From Geosporobacter ferrireducens (GTDB taxonomy: Bacteria > Bacillota > Clostridia > Peptostreptococcales > Thermotaleaceae): a stretch of 64,000 nucleotides of DNA. The stretch is from positions 5,063,416 to 5,127,415 of the forward strand of contig NZ_CP017269.1 of the NCBI RefSeq assembly GCF_001750685.1. The letters are read 5' to 3'. The position numbers and the translations under genes were made by a program. Below the pieces are notes generated by a model. That model worked only from the letters and a program-made list of their open reading frames with translations. It was not told the DNA's origin and ran no database searches. Positions 8,376-16,912 of this stretch are shown here, piece by piece. How positions within the stretch are numbered: the first letter of the stretch is position 1; each line of letters begins with the position of its first letter.

Positions 8376-9764
8376 TCATTCTACAATTTCGACCAAGGGT
8401 TTTGTTTCTAATGGTCTGTATTCTTTATCGAGGGTATCTAGGTGCTTAAAAGCTAATTTTAAAGAAACTATGGCAATGAGGCTGGAAATGAGATCAGACA
8501 GTGTAGCAGCTCCCCATACACCGTTTAACCCAAAGAAATGAGGCAAAATGAGTAACAGAGGTATGAGTAAAAGCACTTGTCTCAAAAGTCCTAAAAAGGT
8601 CGCCTTCTTAGCTTCACCAATAGCTTGAAAATAGCTGGCTCCTACTATTTGAGCACTTATAAGAGGGAGTATTAATAAAAATAAGCGCATGCCATTACTT
8701 GCTTTCTCAATAAGATCTAATTCACTGGTAAAGATACTCGAAAGCATTACAGGAAAGGCTTGAACGAATATAAAAGTCATTGTACAGATCGATGCGACTG
8801 CAGTGAGCTCTAGCTTTAATACTTTTTTGACCCTGTCAAATCGTTTTGCGCCATAATTAAAGCCTATGATTGGCGCAGCCCCTTGAGTAATTCCCATAGC
8901 TGACATGAGGAATAGGACCATGACAGAGTTGATAATAGTCATTGCCCCTATTGCAACATCTCCACCGTATGTTTTGAGTGCATTGTTGGATATAATGCTG
9001 ACGACCACTGAAGCTAACTGCATAGCAAATGCAGCAAATCCAATGCTTAGAATCGACTTAATAGTTACTAAGTGGAGCTTTAGTTTTTGCTTTTCAATTT
9101 TTATTTGACTCTTTTCACTTAGAAAATGTCCGATCACCATGATTGTTGTTACCAGTTGAGCCATAATGGTTGCCCATGCAGCACCGGAAATACCCATATC
9201 AAGTGTGAAAATGAGTATTGGGTCTAAGATGATATTTACAAGCGTTCCTACAATCACAATCATCATTGACTTGACTGGATGCCCTGTTGCCCTTACCACA
9301 TTCACTAGTCCTACTCCTATACCTTGGAAAATAGCACCATAAAGGATGACTGTCATATAATCCAACGCATAAGGCATAGTCGAATCACTGGCGCCAAAGG
9401 CTTTTAGCATAGGGGCCTTAAATATAAGTCCTAAAAGTGTCATTAAGAGCATTAAGCCAGTGAGCAAGGTTATGGCATTGCCAAGTAACCTTTGAGCTTC
9501 ATCTTTTTTATTTTCTCCAAGCTTTATAGAAATGAGTGCTGAGGCGCCTATGCCTACCAACGAACTTACCGCGGATAGGAGCATCATAAACGGTAAGCTC
9601 AGCCCTATACCAGTCATGGCAAGACCGCCAATTCTGCCAACAAATATTCTGTCCACTAGATTATATAGAGAATTTACAATCATACCACCAATGGCAGGAA
9701 GTGAAAATTTGAGTAAAAGTCTACCGACTGGCATTGTGATGAGTGTGTCTTTATTGGTTTCCAT
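8376..9764 (-). CDS. MATE family multidrug efflux protein
   Basis: This 462-residue protein has about twelve hydrophobic helices in two homologous halves (PVGRLLLKFSLPAIGGMIVN at the start, IKSILSIGFAAFAMQLASVV in the middle), as in MATE antiporters that export cationic drugs using Na+ or H+ gradients. It is translated from an AAGGAGA site lying inside the end of the upstream methyltransferase gene, so the two are co-expressed. The shared operator with the Rrf2 gene upstream suggests Rrf2 control. The substrate is unknown. Confidence 0.9.
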   Translation of the reverse strand: METNKDTLITMPVGRLLLKFSLPAIGGMIVNSLYNLVDRIFVGRIGGLAMTGIGLSLPFMMLLSAVSSLVGIGASALISIKLGENKKDEAQRLLGNAITLLTGLMLLMTLLGLIFKAPMLKAFGASDSTMPYALDYMTVILYGAIFQGIGVGLVNVVRATGHPVKSMMIVIVGTLVNIILDPILIFTLDMGISGAAWATIMAQLVTTIMVIGHFLSEKSQIKIEKQKLKLHLVTIKSILSIGFAAFAMQLASVVVSIISNNALKTYGGDVAIGAMTIINSVMVLFLMSAMGITQGAAPIIGFNYGAKRFDRVKKVLKLELTAVASICTMTFIFVQAFPVMLSSIFTSELDLIEKASNGMRLFLLILPLISAQIVGASYFQAIGEAKKATFLGLLRQVLLLIPLLLILPHFFGLNGVWGAATLSDLISSLIAIVSLKLAFKHLDTLDKEYRPLETKPLVEIVE

Positions 9765-9767
9765 AAT

Positions 9768-10343
9768 CTATTTCTCCTTTTTAATAGCTAAAATGGTATA
9801 TATAGCATCGTTAATTTGAGTCTTCTTCACAATATTAAACCCAATGAATGCCAATGCTCTTTCAAGTTCATCTGAGCCAATACGAATGGCCATCGGTGGT
9901 CCTTCTATTACCTTGTCGTCCTTTTCATACTCTAGACATAACAAGTGGCCTTCTGTTTTAAGTACCTCATATATCGTTGAGAGAGCTTTTGAGAGCGAGC
10001 CCACTTCATGGAGTATTAAGGACGCCATAGCAAAATCAACACTTTCATTTTGAAGGCTTAAGTCTTCAAGATAATCTTGAATCAATTCAATGTTATTGAG
10101 TCCTTTTTCTTTTGCCTTTGTTTCAATGACGCTGAGCATACGCCTATCAGGATCCAGGGCGTACACTTTGTTGGATGTGCTCTCTGCCATGGGAATTGTA
10201 AAAAAACCTGAACCGGCGCCTACATCGAGTAAAGCATGGTCTTTTTGAATGGGCATTTGACCAATAAGCACTTCAGGTGGTATAAGTTTTTCTCTTTGCT
10301 TACTGTCTAAAAAGGCTATTTTGTTTAGAAATTTTTGATCCAT
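9768..10343 (-). CDS. SAM-dependent methyltransferase (class I)
   Basis: This 191-residue protein has a Rossmann-type methyltransferase fold: motif I LLDVGAGSGFFTIPMA (about residues 37-52), the acidic end of strand beta2 in YALDPDRRM, LEDLSLQNESVDFAMAS as motif IV and a post-motif HEVGSLSKAL. It is UbiE/methyltransf_11-like and the substrate cannot be told. GGAGG lies upstream of the ATG at 10343. Three bases separate it from the MATE gene. The pairing with an exporter and a nearby Rrf2 regulator suggests a stress or detoxification unit. Confidence 0.85.
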   Translation of the reverse strand: MDQKFLNKIAFLDSKQREKLIPPEVLIGQMPIQKDHALLDVGAGSGFFTIPMAESTSNKVYALDPDRRMLSVIETKAKEKGLNNIELIQDYLEDLSLQNESVDFAMASLILHEVGSLSKALSTIYEVLKTEGHLLCLEYEKDDKVIEGPPMAIRIGSDELERALAFIGFNIVKKTQINDAIYTILAIKKEK

Positions 10344-10369
10344 AAAGAACCTCCTATTAAGTATATTAA

Positions 10370-10386
10370 AGACTATAAATATCTAT
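10370..10386 (-). promoter_or_regulatory. Candidate Rrf2 operator before methyltransferase-MATE
   Basis: AGACTATAAATATCTAT lies between the Rrf2 gene and the methyltransferase start. A matching 17-mer, AGACTTTATTTATCTAT, lies upstream of the Rrf2 gene itself (10847-10863). The shared pattern AGACTWTAWWTATCTAT is a good candidate for one regulator binding both. Confidence 0.55.
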
Positions 10387-10441
10387 AATTGTATTAAAAA
10401 ATAAGCAGCATCTTTACTGCTTAAATTAACTTGCTCATGAA

Positions 10442-10822
10442 TTAAACAATGTCATAAACGCGTTTTTCTTTAAGGTAGGTCACCATTTTCTCTTCGGCTT
10501 CTCTCATGACCCTTTCAATATGACAAGCATGACTTTCATCCAATTCACATGTGAAAAGTGCCCCGCTGCCTTCAATGGCTTGAATGACATCATAAAAGCT
10601 TATTTCGTCCTTCGGTTTTCTAAGACTATAGCCTCCATTAACGCCAGGGGTAGACTGAATGAGGTCCGCCTTGACCAACTGGGTAAGAATCTTGGATAAG
10701 TAGGTAGGTGATATATTCATGTGATTAGCCAGTGGTTGTAGGCTTAAATTGTCCTTGCCTTCTTGTTTAACAAAATAGGCCATGATATGCAAGGCATAAT
10801 TTGTTGCTTTAGTATACTTCAT
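10442..10822 (-). CDS. Rrf2 family transcriptional regulator
   Basis: This 126-residue protein has the Rrf2 start MKYTKATNYALHIMAYFV, a winged HTH (SLQPLANHMNISPTYLSKIL) and the wing GGYSLRKPKDEISFYDVIQAIEG. Only two cysteines are present in the sensor region (TCELDESHACHIERV), fewer than the three that bind an iron-sulfur cluster in IscR and NsrR, so it may be a cluster-free or thiol-sensing member. GGAGG precedes the ATG. It likely represses itself and the methyltransferase-MATE pair through the shared 17-mer. Confidence 0.88.
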   Translation of the reverse strand: MKYTKATNYALHIMAYFVKQEGKDNLSLQPLANHMNISPTYLSKILTQLVKADLIQSTPGVNGGYSLRKPKDEISFYDVIQAIEGSGALFTCELDESHACHIERVMREAEEKMVTYLKEKRVYDIV

Positions 10823-10844
10823 GGTGTTTCCTCCAAAAGATATT

Positions 10845-10863
10845 ATAGACTTTATTTATCTAT
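10845..10863 (-). promoter_or_regulatory. Candidate autoregulatory operator of the Rrf2 gene
   Basis: ATAGA-N9-TCTAT, containing AGACTTTATTTATCTAT, lies about 25 bases upstream of the Rrf2 ATG. It matches the 17-mer at 10370-10386. Confidence 0.5.
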
Positions 10864-11100
10864 TATTATACAGAATAGATTTTTCTTTGTCAATAATTAT
10901 TTAAAGTACCGATTTAAATGTATTATTAAATAAAACTCCGAATTCGCTTGATATTATTGATTCACAAGATGTTTGGCTGAATCAGTTATAAATAAGTATT
11001 TAGAATTTATTAAATAAAGCCGAGGAAGATTAGAGTTAACAATGCGCATAATTATCTATATTATACTAAGAGAATATTAGCTTTTCATTAGTTATAACAT

Positions 11101-11176
11101 ATCAGGCGCCTCCTAGGGTGTTGGTTCTGCAAAATTAGTATTCCTAGGATTCAGGCGTCTGATTTTGTTGTTTTTA
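11101..11176 (+). terminator. Terminator-like hairpin in a gene leader
   Basis: ATCAGGCGCCTCCTAGG (11101-11117) pairs with CCTAGGATTCAGGCGTCTGAT (11143-11163) with a small bulge, followed by TTTTGTTGTTTTTA. No plus-strand gene precedes it, so it could be a leader attenuator for the gene at 11289 or the relic of a lost gene. Confidence 0.45.
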
Positions 11177-11288
11177 TCCAGTTAGTTTTTGATTACTTGT
11201 AAAGTGGTGTTCACTAAGGTTTTTTGAAAAATTTGCCGATAAATATAGAGTTAGGCGAGAAACAATAAAAGCAGGAGGGATAGGTGTA

Positions 11289-11804
11289 ATGTTGTCTTTT
11301 GTAACTGCGAGTAGAAGTAATTCAGATTTCATAGGTAGTGCATACCAGAAGCGTAACGTAAGGGAGAAAATGACTAGTACCAGTTTTGAGAATATATTTG
11401 CCACAAAAGGTGAAGGGGAAAAAAGTATTTCAAAAACAACTCTTACGTCTTATGATAGCATATCTAATTCTAAAAAGTATTATTTCGATGCCGTAAGAAA
11501 TTCAAAGGAAACCCAGTATAATGTAACTAATCTTTCTGGCTACACAAAGTATGAAAAAATGTTAGAGGAATATAATGCATTAACGGAAAGCCAAGAGAGT
11601 GAAACAAGTACAAATATAATTGTAAAACCGGATGGTTCAAGGGTTTTGGTAGTGACAATGAATATTGGTGGTATGGAAACTACCATGAGCATGGAAATTT
11701 CTAAGCCGACTGAATTCCCGAATGAGCAAGCGGTTGATGATACCGAAACAAAACAATTAGGCCAGGGTATTGCGGATGAGGCAGAAGTAATGGTAAATCA
11801 GTAA
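11289..11804 (+). CDS. Uncharacterised protein, first of a pair
   Basis: This 171-residue protein is not recognised. It is hydrophilic with no signal peptide, Ser/Thr/Lys-rich in the first half and acidic at the end. The segment KPDGSRVLVVTMNIGGMETTMSMEIS looks like a beta-hairpin core. AGGAGGG lies nine bases upstream of the ATG. The next gene follows within about 45 bases and has a comparable domain (KKCILIFDDTGEVTATLEPD), so the two are probably an operon. A role in cell-surface or flagellar structures is possible but not supported by a motif. Confidence 0.6.
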   Translation: MLSFVTASRSNSDFIGSAYQKRNVREKMTSTSFENIFATKGEGEKSISKTTLTSYDSISNSKKYYFDAVRNSKETQYNVTNLSGYTKYEKMLEEYNALTESQESETSTNIIVKPDGSRVLVVTMNIGGMETTMSMEISKPTEFPNEQAVDDTETKQLGQGIADEAEVMVNQ

Positions 11805-11850
11805 AAAGGAACTGAGGAGTGTTAGTTTTACAGAGAAGGTGGGTGGAAAC

Positions 11851-12408
11851 ATGGACATGCAATCATTAGAAATACGAAGCAATTTGCCTATAATCTCAAA
11901 AAATCAGAACACGGAAAGTGTTCAAAATGATTTAAAGGTAGAAAAGAATTTTGGCAAGGCGTTAAGGGAAAAACAGATTGACAGCATAAAAGAAGATATT
12001 TTTAATAGGTTTAATATTAATGTTGGTGCTATGAGCGGGAAAGTGGAGTGCCATATTCCTGAAGATGTATTATACAGAATGAATACAGATACCGCATTAA
12101 AGAAAAAGGTTTATGATATGCTGTCTGATTATAGTAGCGACAAGTTTAAAATGACAATGCAAACACTTAATCCTCCTGTAAAAAAATGCATATTAATTTT
12201 CGATGATACTGGGGAAGTAACTGCAACATTAGAACCAGATGTGGCAAAAGAGAGTACCGGAACTTCGGGAGACTCAAAGAACAAAAAAAAAGCAAGAGCG
12301 ATAAACGAAATAAGAGTGTTCTTACATAATGACATACAAGAGTTATATATTAGACCAGAAACATGCGGAGTTATATCGGCGGGATACAAAAAGAAAGATA
12401 TAGATTAG
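11851..12408 (+). CDS. Uncharacterised protein, second of a pair
   Basis: This is a 185-residue soluble protein of unknown function. A central region (IPEDVLYRMNTDTALKKKVY, MLSDYSSDKFKMTMQTLNPP) is followed by a strand-rich segment, a Lys-rich linker (KNKKKARA) and a C-terminal piece with LYIRPETCGV. AAGGTGG eight bases upstream supports ATG 11851 over a GTG at 11839. It ends just before an abrupt rise in G+C content at about 12420, so it may border an inserted element. Confidence 0.6.
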   Translation: MDMQSLEIRSNLPIISKNQNTESVQNDLKVEKNFGKALREKQIDSIKEDIFNRFNINVGAMSGKVECHIPEDVLYRMNTDTALKKKVYDMLSDYSSDKFKMTMQTLNPPVKKCILIFDDTGEVTATLEPDVAKESTGTSGDSKNKKKARAINEIRVFLHNDIQELYIRPETCGVISAGYKKKDID

Positions 12409-12419
12409 AAACATAATCC

Positions 12420-12790
12420 CACAAAGTATATGAAGTTCTGCCGCACTTCGAGACAAGTTGGCCCGAAGTGCGAGCGATAGCCGGGGGTTCCATATACGCC
12501 CTGTCCGCTGATGAAAGCGGACTGTCTTTGCGGCTTTTTCTGCCGCAAATTCCCGCCCGCTTTCCTGCCGCTTCAAACACCCTTGCCATCTATGGTGGCA
12601 GCGGCATTTTCGCGGCAACGCTGACAGAGCGTATAACACACTACACTTTGCTTCGCAAAGTTGTGTGCCAAAAGGGGCGTTGCCCCCTTTGGATTCCCCC
12701 ACAAGAAAAGGCGATACGCTGCCCCTCTGCGCGGGGTGCATATCGCCTTTTCTTGTTATCAGCCCTTCGGGCTGTATTGGCACAGGCAAG
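12420..12790. repeat. GC-rich cluster of inverted repeats (mobile-element remnant)
   Basis: This roughly 370-base block is clearly richer in G+C than its neighbours and packed with perfect hairpins: CGCACTTCG/CGAAGTGCG (12442-12472), GTCCGCT/AGCGGAC (12503-12522), TTTGCGGC/GCCGCAAA (12527-12549), ACTTTGC/GCAAAGT (12645-12661), GGGGC/GCCCC (12674-12686), ACAAGAAAAGGCGATA/TATCGCCTTTTCTTGT (12701-12756) and AGCCCTTCGGGCT (about 12760). ORFs across it have no recognisable protein. Such hairpin arrays occur in non-coding and transfer-origin parts of Tn1549-like conjugative elements, so a relic of one is likely; that origin is inferred. Confidence 0.55.
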
Positions 12791-12793
12791 GTA

Positions 12794-13304
12794 AGCGTGA
12801 GTTGTAGTGTGGTATCTCTAACTATGGGAATCCGGCTTAGGGTGTCCTGATTTATCGCTGTGGCCAGAACTGTCTGCTATTTTGGGCGTTGATATGAAAC
12901 CGATGATGGAGGGTGAAATTACACCAAACAAGCCAGACCGCGGCAATATTGACAAAGTCCGGTTTTATGTCTGTCCTTCCTGTGGAAATATTCTGGTTAG
13001 CACAGGAAGTGCCTCTATTTTCTGTTGCGGAAGAAAATTAGAATATATCTTACTTACGGATACATCTATTGTACCCAAAATCACAGTAAAGGAAATAGAT
13101 ACTGATTACTTTGTCACCTTTGACCATCCTATGACCAAAGAACATTATATTTCTTTTGTTGCTTATGTTAAAAGCGACAGAGTATTTTTGAATCGTTTGT
13201 ATCCAGAACAAAGTCCAACTTGTAGGTTCCCGATAACTAATGGTGGCAAACTATATGTTTATTGTATTAACCATGGTTTAGTGGTATATTCAGATAATCT
13301 ATAA
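12794..13304 (+). pseudogene. XRE-type regulator with zinc-ribbon domain, 5'-truncated and frameshifted
   Basis: The frame reads VSVSCSVVSL, then, after four extra bases (ACTA, 12821-12824), WESGLGCPDLSLWPELSAIL, which is the second half of an XRE helix-turn-helix. After this come a zinc-ribbon-like FYVCPSCGNILV with FCCG, the segment FVTFDHPMTKEHYISFVAYV and a C-terminal YCINHGLVVYSD. This C-terminal architecture occurs in HTH regulators of gut Firmicutes. The first half of the HTH is replaced by the GC-rich hairpin block. An ORF from ATG 12882 could still make the C-terminal domain. Confidence 0.6.
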
Positions 13305-13525
13305 TGGTGTCTAAAGCAGGGCTCGGTATTAACATAATTAATGAGGTTATCCGTAAAACCCTTTTCTCTATTCCTGTTGTGTCGGAAACTCATCCTTATG
13401 CTGTGAGCCTGATTGAAAAAGCGCAAGACGAGAAGGCTGACTTCCTATATCATGCACCTACCTTTATTATTGTCTCTAATCTAAAAGACAACATAGAGAT
13501 TATTAGGCATGAGTTTCATTTCTAA
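13304..13525 (+). pseudogene. Nitroreductase-like N-terminal-half fragment
   Basis: This 73-residue ORF contains HPYAVSLIEKAQDEKADFLY and HAPTFIIVSNLKDN, resembling the FYxAPT-IIVS strand of nitroreductase-family flavoproteins (about 170-200 residues). The first about 40 residues and the whole C-terminal half are missing. The stop is immediately followed by a RumA-like scar, so the gene was cut at a rearrangement junction. A nitroreductase C-terminal piece lies far away at 30251-30430; whether they were one gene is unknown. Confidence 0.45.
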
Positions 13526-13527
13526 TG

Positions 13528-13735
13528 ATGATATGTTTCCGCATACCACGGCTTCAAAAACTGACTAAAGACATTAATGCCATCAACTTAAGGCACGTGA
13601 AGGGCGTAGTATTGATAGAGAAGAAATAAGTTGATATCAAAGGCTTTAAAGGATTTCAGGTAAATATGGATGTGTGTTTTATGTTCCCTCAGACTATAAG
13701 TTTGGGGAATTTTGCTTTAGGGGGTCTAACTTTTA
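13528..13735 (+). repeat. RumA-like 3' end scar with terminator
   Basis: DMFPHTT is encoded near 13530. About 50 bases of unrelated sequence follow, then HVKGVVLIEKK and stop (to about 13627), resembling the DMFPHT...HVExVVL ending of RlmD/RumA. Downstream come a conserved tail (TTGATATCAAAGGCTTT, GATGTGTGTTTTATGTTCCC) and a hairpin CCCTCAGACT/AAGTTTGGGG (13686-13707) followed by AATTTTG. The same tail occurs at 5390, 46760 and 50830. Confidence 0.55.
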
Positions 13736-13818
13736 CGTAAAACGCAAGGAATACTATGGAGGAGTAGAGCGTTATTACCAATTTAATGCTTTATTATGAA
13801 AAAGACTCTTTCCTTATA

Positions 13819-13847
13819 TTGACAACTATACTACTATGCAGTACAAT
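13819..13847 (+). promoter_or_regulatory. Promoter of the PadR operon
   Basis: TTGACA at 13819-13824, a 17-base spacer and TACAAT at 13842-13847. ACTATGCAGTACAATAT and a second ATTATGCGGTGCAAG nearby could be PadR contact sites. Confidence 0.6.
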
Positions 13848-13886
13848 ATAGCCAAACTATTATGCGGTGCAAGGTAGGTGAAAGGT

Positions 13887-14210
13887 ATGGTAGATCGTTC
13901 CCAATTAATGCGTGGGACGTTAGAAGGGTGTATAGTTAAGATCATAAGTGAAGAAGAAACATATGGTTATGAAATAGTATCTCGGCTAAGAACTTATGGA
14001 TTTGAAGACGTAGGGGAAGGTTCAACTTATCCTATTCTAGTACGACTTGAGAAAAAGAAAATAATATCTTCTATTTACAAAGAGTCTCCCCTTGGACCAA
14101 AGAGGAAATATTATTTTTTAACTGATATGGGAAAAGAATTTTTAAGAGAGTTTGAAATTGTATGGAATAATGTGAAAAATTCTGTAGATAGAATAATGAA
14201 GGGAGAATGA
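13887..14210 (+). CDS. PadR family transcriptional regulator
   Basis: This 107-residue protein has the PadR winged HTH: RGTLEGCIVKIISEEETYGY, EIVSRLRTYGFEDVGEGSTY, PILVRLEKKKII and the wing SPLGPKRKYYFLTDMGKEFL. PadR proteins usually repress genes for membrane or efflux proteins, and the next gene encodes a membrane protein only four bases downstream. The start at 13887 is preferred over an upstream GTG at 13878 because AGGTG precedes it at a workable distance. A decayed second PadR gene with its own membrane-associated partner lies at 44213. Confidence 0.88.
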   Translation: MVDRSQLMRGTLEGCIVKIISEEETYGYEIVSRLRTYGFEDVGEGSTYPILVRLEKKKIISSIYKESPLGPKRKYYFLTDMGKEFLREFEIVWNNVKNSVDRIMKGE

Positions 14211-14214
14211 GCGT

Positions 14215-14895
14215 ATGTTTGTAAATGAAGTAACCCTACTAAAAACAGAAAATGAAACACAATCAAAAAACTTAAGAGAAGATGACCAGCAAGTTATTAA
14301 GGATATCATGAAAAGTATGAGTATGTTTAAGGTTAATTCATATGATGCACAAGTGATTCAAAGGGATTTGATAGGAATGGCGCATGAACTGAAGTTGAGG
14401 GATTCCAGCTTACAAGAGGTCATAGGGGATGATGTGAAAGGGTTTACTCATGAAATCATTAAGAATAGCGGCGGCCCGTGCAAGAGGGAGATTGTACTTA
14501 ACTTTTTTCTTAAGCTATCAGGATACTTTTTTGCTTGGTTTACATTATTAGCCATTGGAGCCTACGGGGGCCTGTCATGGGATGCAAATCCAATTATATA
14601 TCTTTACTACCTTGGAGCTGTGTTAATAACATTTATAACAGAGGGGATTATAGCGCCACTATTTAGTACTGAAAAGGGACCCAAAAAAAACTTACAATCA
14701 TTAATCTCAATTTTGTTATTTATCTTACTAACTTTTATTATATTCTTAATGAATGATAAGACATATACCACAGAAGTAAAAGGTGGGAGCATTATTGTGG
14801 CATCAGGGCTAGTATACTTAATCACAAGGTATTTGAATTCAATCAATATCCGTAGACTAGCCAAAGATAAAAAGCACTTTATCAATGACTTATAA
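14215..14895 (+). CDS. PadR-linked membrane protein (DUF1048/DUF1129-like)
   Basis: This 226-residue protein has an N-terminal soluble helical region (about residues 1-90, with MAHELKLRDSSLQEVIGDDV) and four hydrophobic segments (FFAWFTLLAIGAYGG, IIYLYYLGAVLITFITEGII, LISILLFILLTFIIFLM, IIVASGLVYLITRYL). This is the usual build of proteins translated with PadR regulators (permease-prefix or DUF1048/DUF1129 type). The function is unknown; sensing of membrane-active compounds is only a suggestion. A GGGAGA RBS overlaps the end of the PadR gene. Confidence 0.65.
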   Translation: MFVNEVTLLKTENETQSKNLREDDQQVIKDIMKSMSMFKVNSYDAQVIQRDLIGMAHELKLRDSSLQEVIGDDVKGFTHEIIKNSGGPCKREIVLNFFLKLSGYFFAWFTLLAIGAYGGLSWDANPIIYLYYLGAVLITFITEGIIAPLFSTEKGPKKNLQSLISILLFILLTFIIFLMNDKTYTTEVKGGSIIVASGLVYLITRYLNSINIRRLAKDKKHFINDL

Positions 14896-15217
14896 TAGTT
14901 CACTATAGAATAAGGGATTCCTTTGTGTAAAATAGACCTAGGGGGCCCCATTTCTTATTTAGCAAGATAATATCATCATCCTATCAAAAACCATGTAGAG
15001 ACCATACTTCTATTGCAACAAAGATATTATTGATTCAATGAAGTTTAGATCTGAGAAATGCAGTGAATTTAAGCTTTGCTATATATACGAATTAAGTTGT
15101 TAGGAGAATACTTATTGAGAGATAATATCATTACGAATTTGTATTTGTCGAGTGCTTGCTGCAAAGGAAAGCTTAACATTTTCTGCTATACTTATATCAG
15201 GGAGGAAGTCCGATATT
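14896..15217. other. Intergenic region, nothing clear
   Basis: No gene or strong terminator is seen. A TATACT -10-like hexamer at 15187-15192 probably belongs to the AraC gene promoter. Confidence 0.3.
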
Positions 15218-16103
15218 ATGAATGCTTTTGAAAACATGAATGCGCTTATTGAATATATCGAATCGGATTTGACAGCTGACATATCTGCTTTGGACATATC
15301 AAGAATTATTGGTTGTCCACGGGAACAGTTTGGTCGGATCTTTTCTTACCGGTATGTCGCTTTCGGAGTATTTACGTAGGCGCAGGCTTACTGTATGTGC
15401 GTTTGAAATTCAACAATGCAATAACAGAATAGTCGATATAGCTGTAAAGTATGGATATGAATCACAAGTTGCTTTTACCAGAGCATTTAAAGAGTTTCAT
15501 GGCATTATACCTACAGAAGCACATAGTAAATCAGCAGTTTTTAAGGTTCAAAGCAAACTAAGTTTTTCCTCCCATGATTTTATGGTAAAGAGAGGAGATA
15601 GTATGGAAATACTTGGAAATATAGACTTTGTTGAACTTCCAGCATCAAGAATAGTTGGAATAGAGGTAGTCAATGGAGGAGGGGATAATCCTGTGCCTGC
15701 CCTCTGGGAACAGATATTTAGTCAAAACAAACTGAATGTTTTGCATTCAGAACAGGCTCTGTTGGATTTATTTATTGGATGGATGGGTGAATACAATCCC
15801 GAAAACGGTACATTCACATATATTGCAGGATATCTGATGCCCAGTGGAAACAAGGTTCCAGATGGTTTTTCTTACAGAGATATTCCAGTTTGTCAAATAG
15901 GTTTAGGTACAATAAACGGTAGTTTTGCTAATGGAGAAGTGTTTGCACATTCCCATGAGATGACAATTGAAGGAATCCGCAAAGCTGGTTATGAACCGGA
16001 TTATTCATATGGTTGGAGTGCAGAGGCATATCCCAAGGACTTATCCTTCGAAGCAATAGAAGGAACAATTAATTATATTTGTCCATGTAAAAAAAGTATA
16101 TAA
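15218..16103 (+). pseudogene. AraC regulator with GyrI-like domain, frameshifted
   Basis: The first frame (15218-15379) gives MNAFENMNALIEYIESDLTA, IIGCPREQFGRIFSY, then nonsense to a stop. A second frame (from about 15340 to 16103) continues LTGMSLSEYLRRRRLT, DIAVKYGYESQVAFTRAFKE and a C-terminal effector-binding (GyrI-like) domain beginning IDFVELPASRIVGIEV. Together they make a normal AraC/GyrI-like activator that senses small molecules. The break lies at TTTTCTTACCGG; loss of one copy of a CTTAC tandem repeat would explain it. GGAGGAAG precedes the ATG. It may be a true pseudogene or a sequencing error. Confidence 0.75.
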
Positions 16104-16153
16104 TAGGGATATGGACCTATATCAATAGTTTGGACAAAAATTTAGTTTTTTGA

Positions 16154-16450
16154 ATCGTCGCCGCCATTGACAATCCAAACATAAATACTTTTGTGTTTTT
16201 ACCCAAAGGCTATGAACTCAAAGCAAGCTATACACTCTGTCTTTGTGATCATGAATTGAGGTTGAAACTTTTGCTATTAGAAGGCTTTGCTCATAAACAC
16301 GAGGTTGTTAAGGAAAGTGAAAACTGGAAACTAGGAGATCATGAGATGATAGAACAATATCTCCTTGAAGATTATGAGTTCAATGGTAATACAGAGATTG
16401 TTCAGTTGTTATCAATTATTCATGAGGATAATATAAAGGAGCAAGAATAA
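16154..16450 (+). pseudogene. Uncharacterised protein fragment
   Basis: The frame is open after a TGA at 16151-16153 and reads IVAAIDNPNINTFVFLPKGY, then ELKASYTLCLCDHELRLKLL, ending HEDNIKEQE. There is no start codon with an RBS; a GTG at 16193 is possible. The sequence looks genuinely coding but its family is not recognised. It is probably the 3' end of a larger gene lost by deletion, in a stretch full of truncated genes. Confidence 0.35.
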
Positions 16451-16912
16451 AATGAAAAAAGCAAGTGAAACTCAGAAGGAAAGAATTAAGGTCAGCATGT
16501 GCATGGACTTAGAAAGGTTATGATATAAATTGCCAATGAGGTATAATTATTGTTGATTTTGTATATGTGATAGAATTCATATGGTCGAGTAATCGTACAG
16601 AATCATTACTGGCAATTAATACATCTAAATTTATTGGTAAAAGTGGTTGAAAAGTTTTCATATTTGCGGTATACTCTCCTTGGTTTAATGGTGTTGTGGT
16701 GACTTCATTATACCAGAGGTGGGCTCTTTGGAGTTCGCTTTTTTATTGCGTTAAGATGTATGGCGGATACTGCATTTCAGAAAGAGAATTTTTTGGAAGG
16801 GATGAAGGATAAAGAAAGGTTTATGGCAGCTATATGCAATAACAGTAGGCTCAGCAGCTATAATATTTACATGGCATAAATCACCTTACGGCAGAAAAAG
16901 GAGTAATGTATA
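16451..16912 (+). other. Degenerate region
   Basis: No complete gene is present. Near 16730-16880 a frame reads GVRFFIALRCMADTAFQKEN and KDKERFMAAICNNSRLSSYN before a stop, which looks like decayed coding sequence of unknown family. Confidence 0.3.

Noticed and set aside
12343..12789. A 148-residue minus-strand ORF and overlapping plus ORFs across the GC-rich block
   Set aside because: The block is a series of hairpins and the translations have no domain-like pattern. Such long ORFs arise by chance in G+C-rich sequence.
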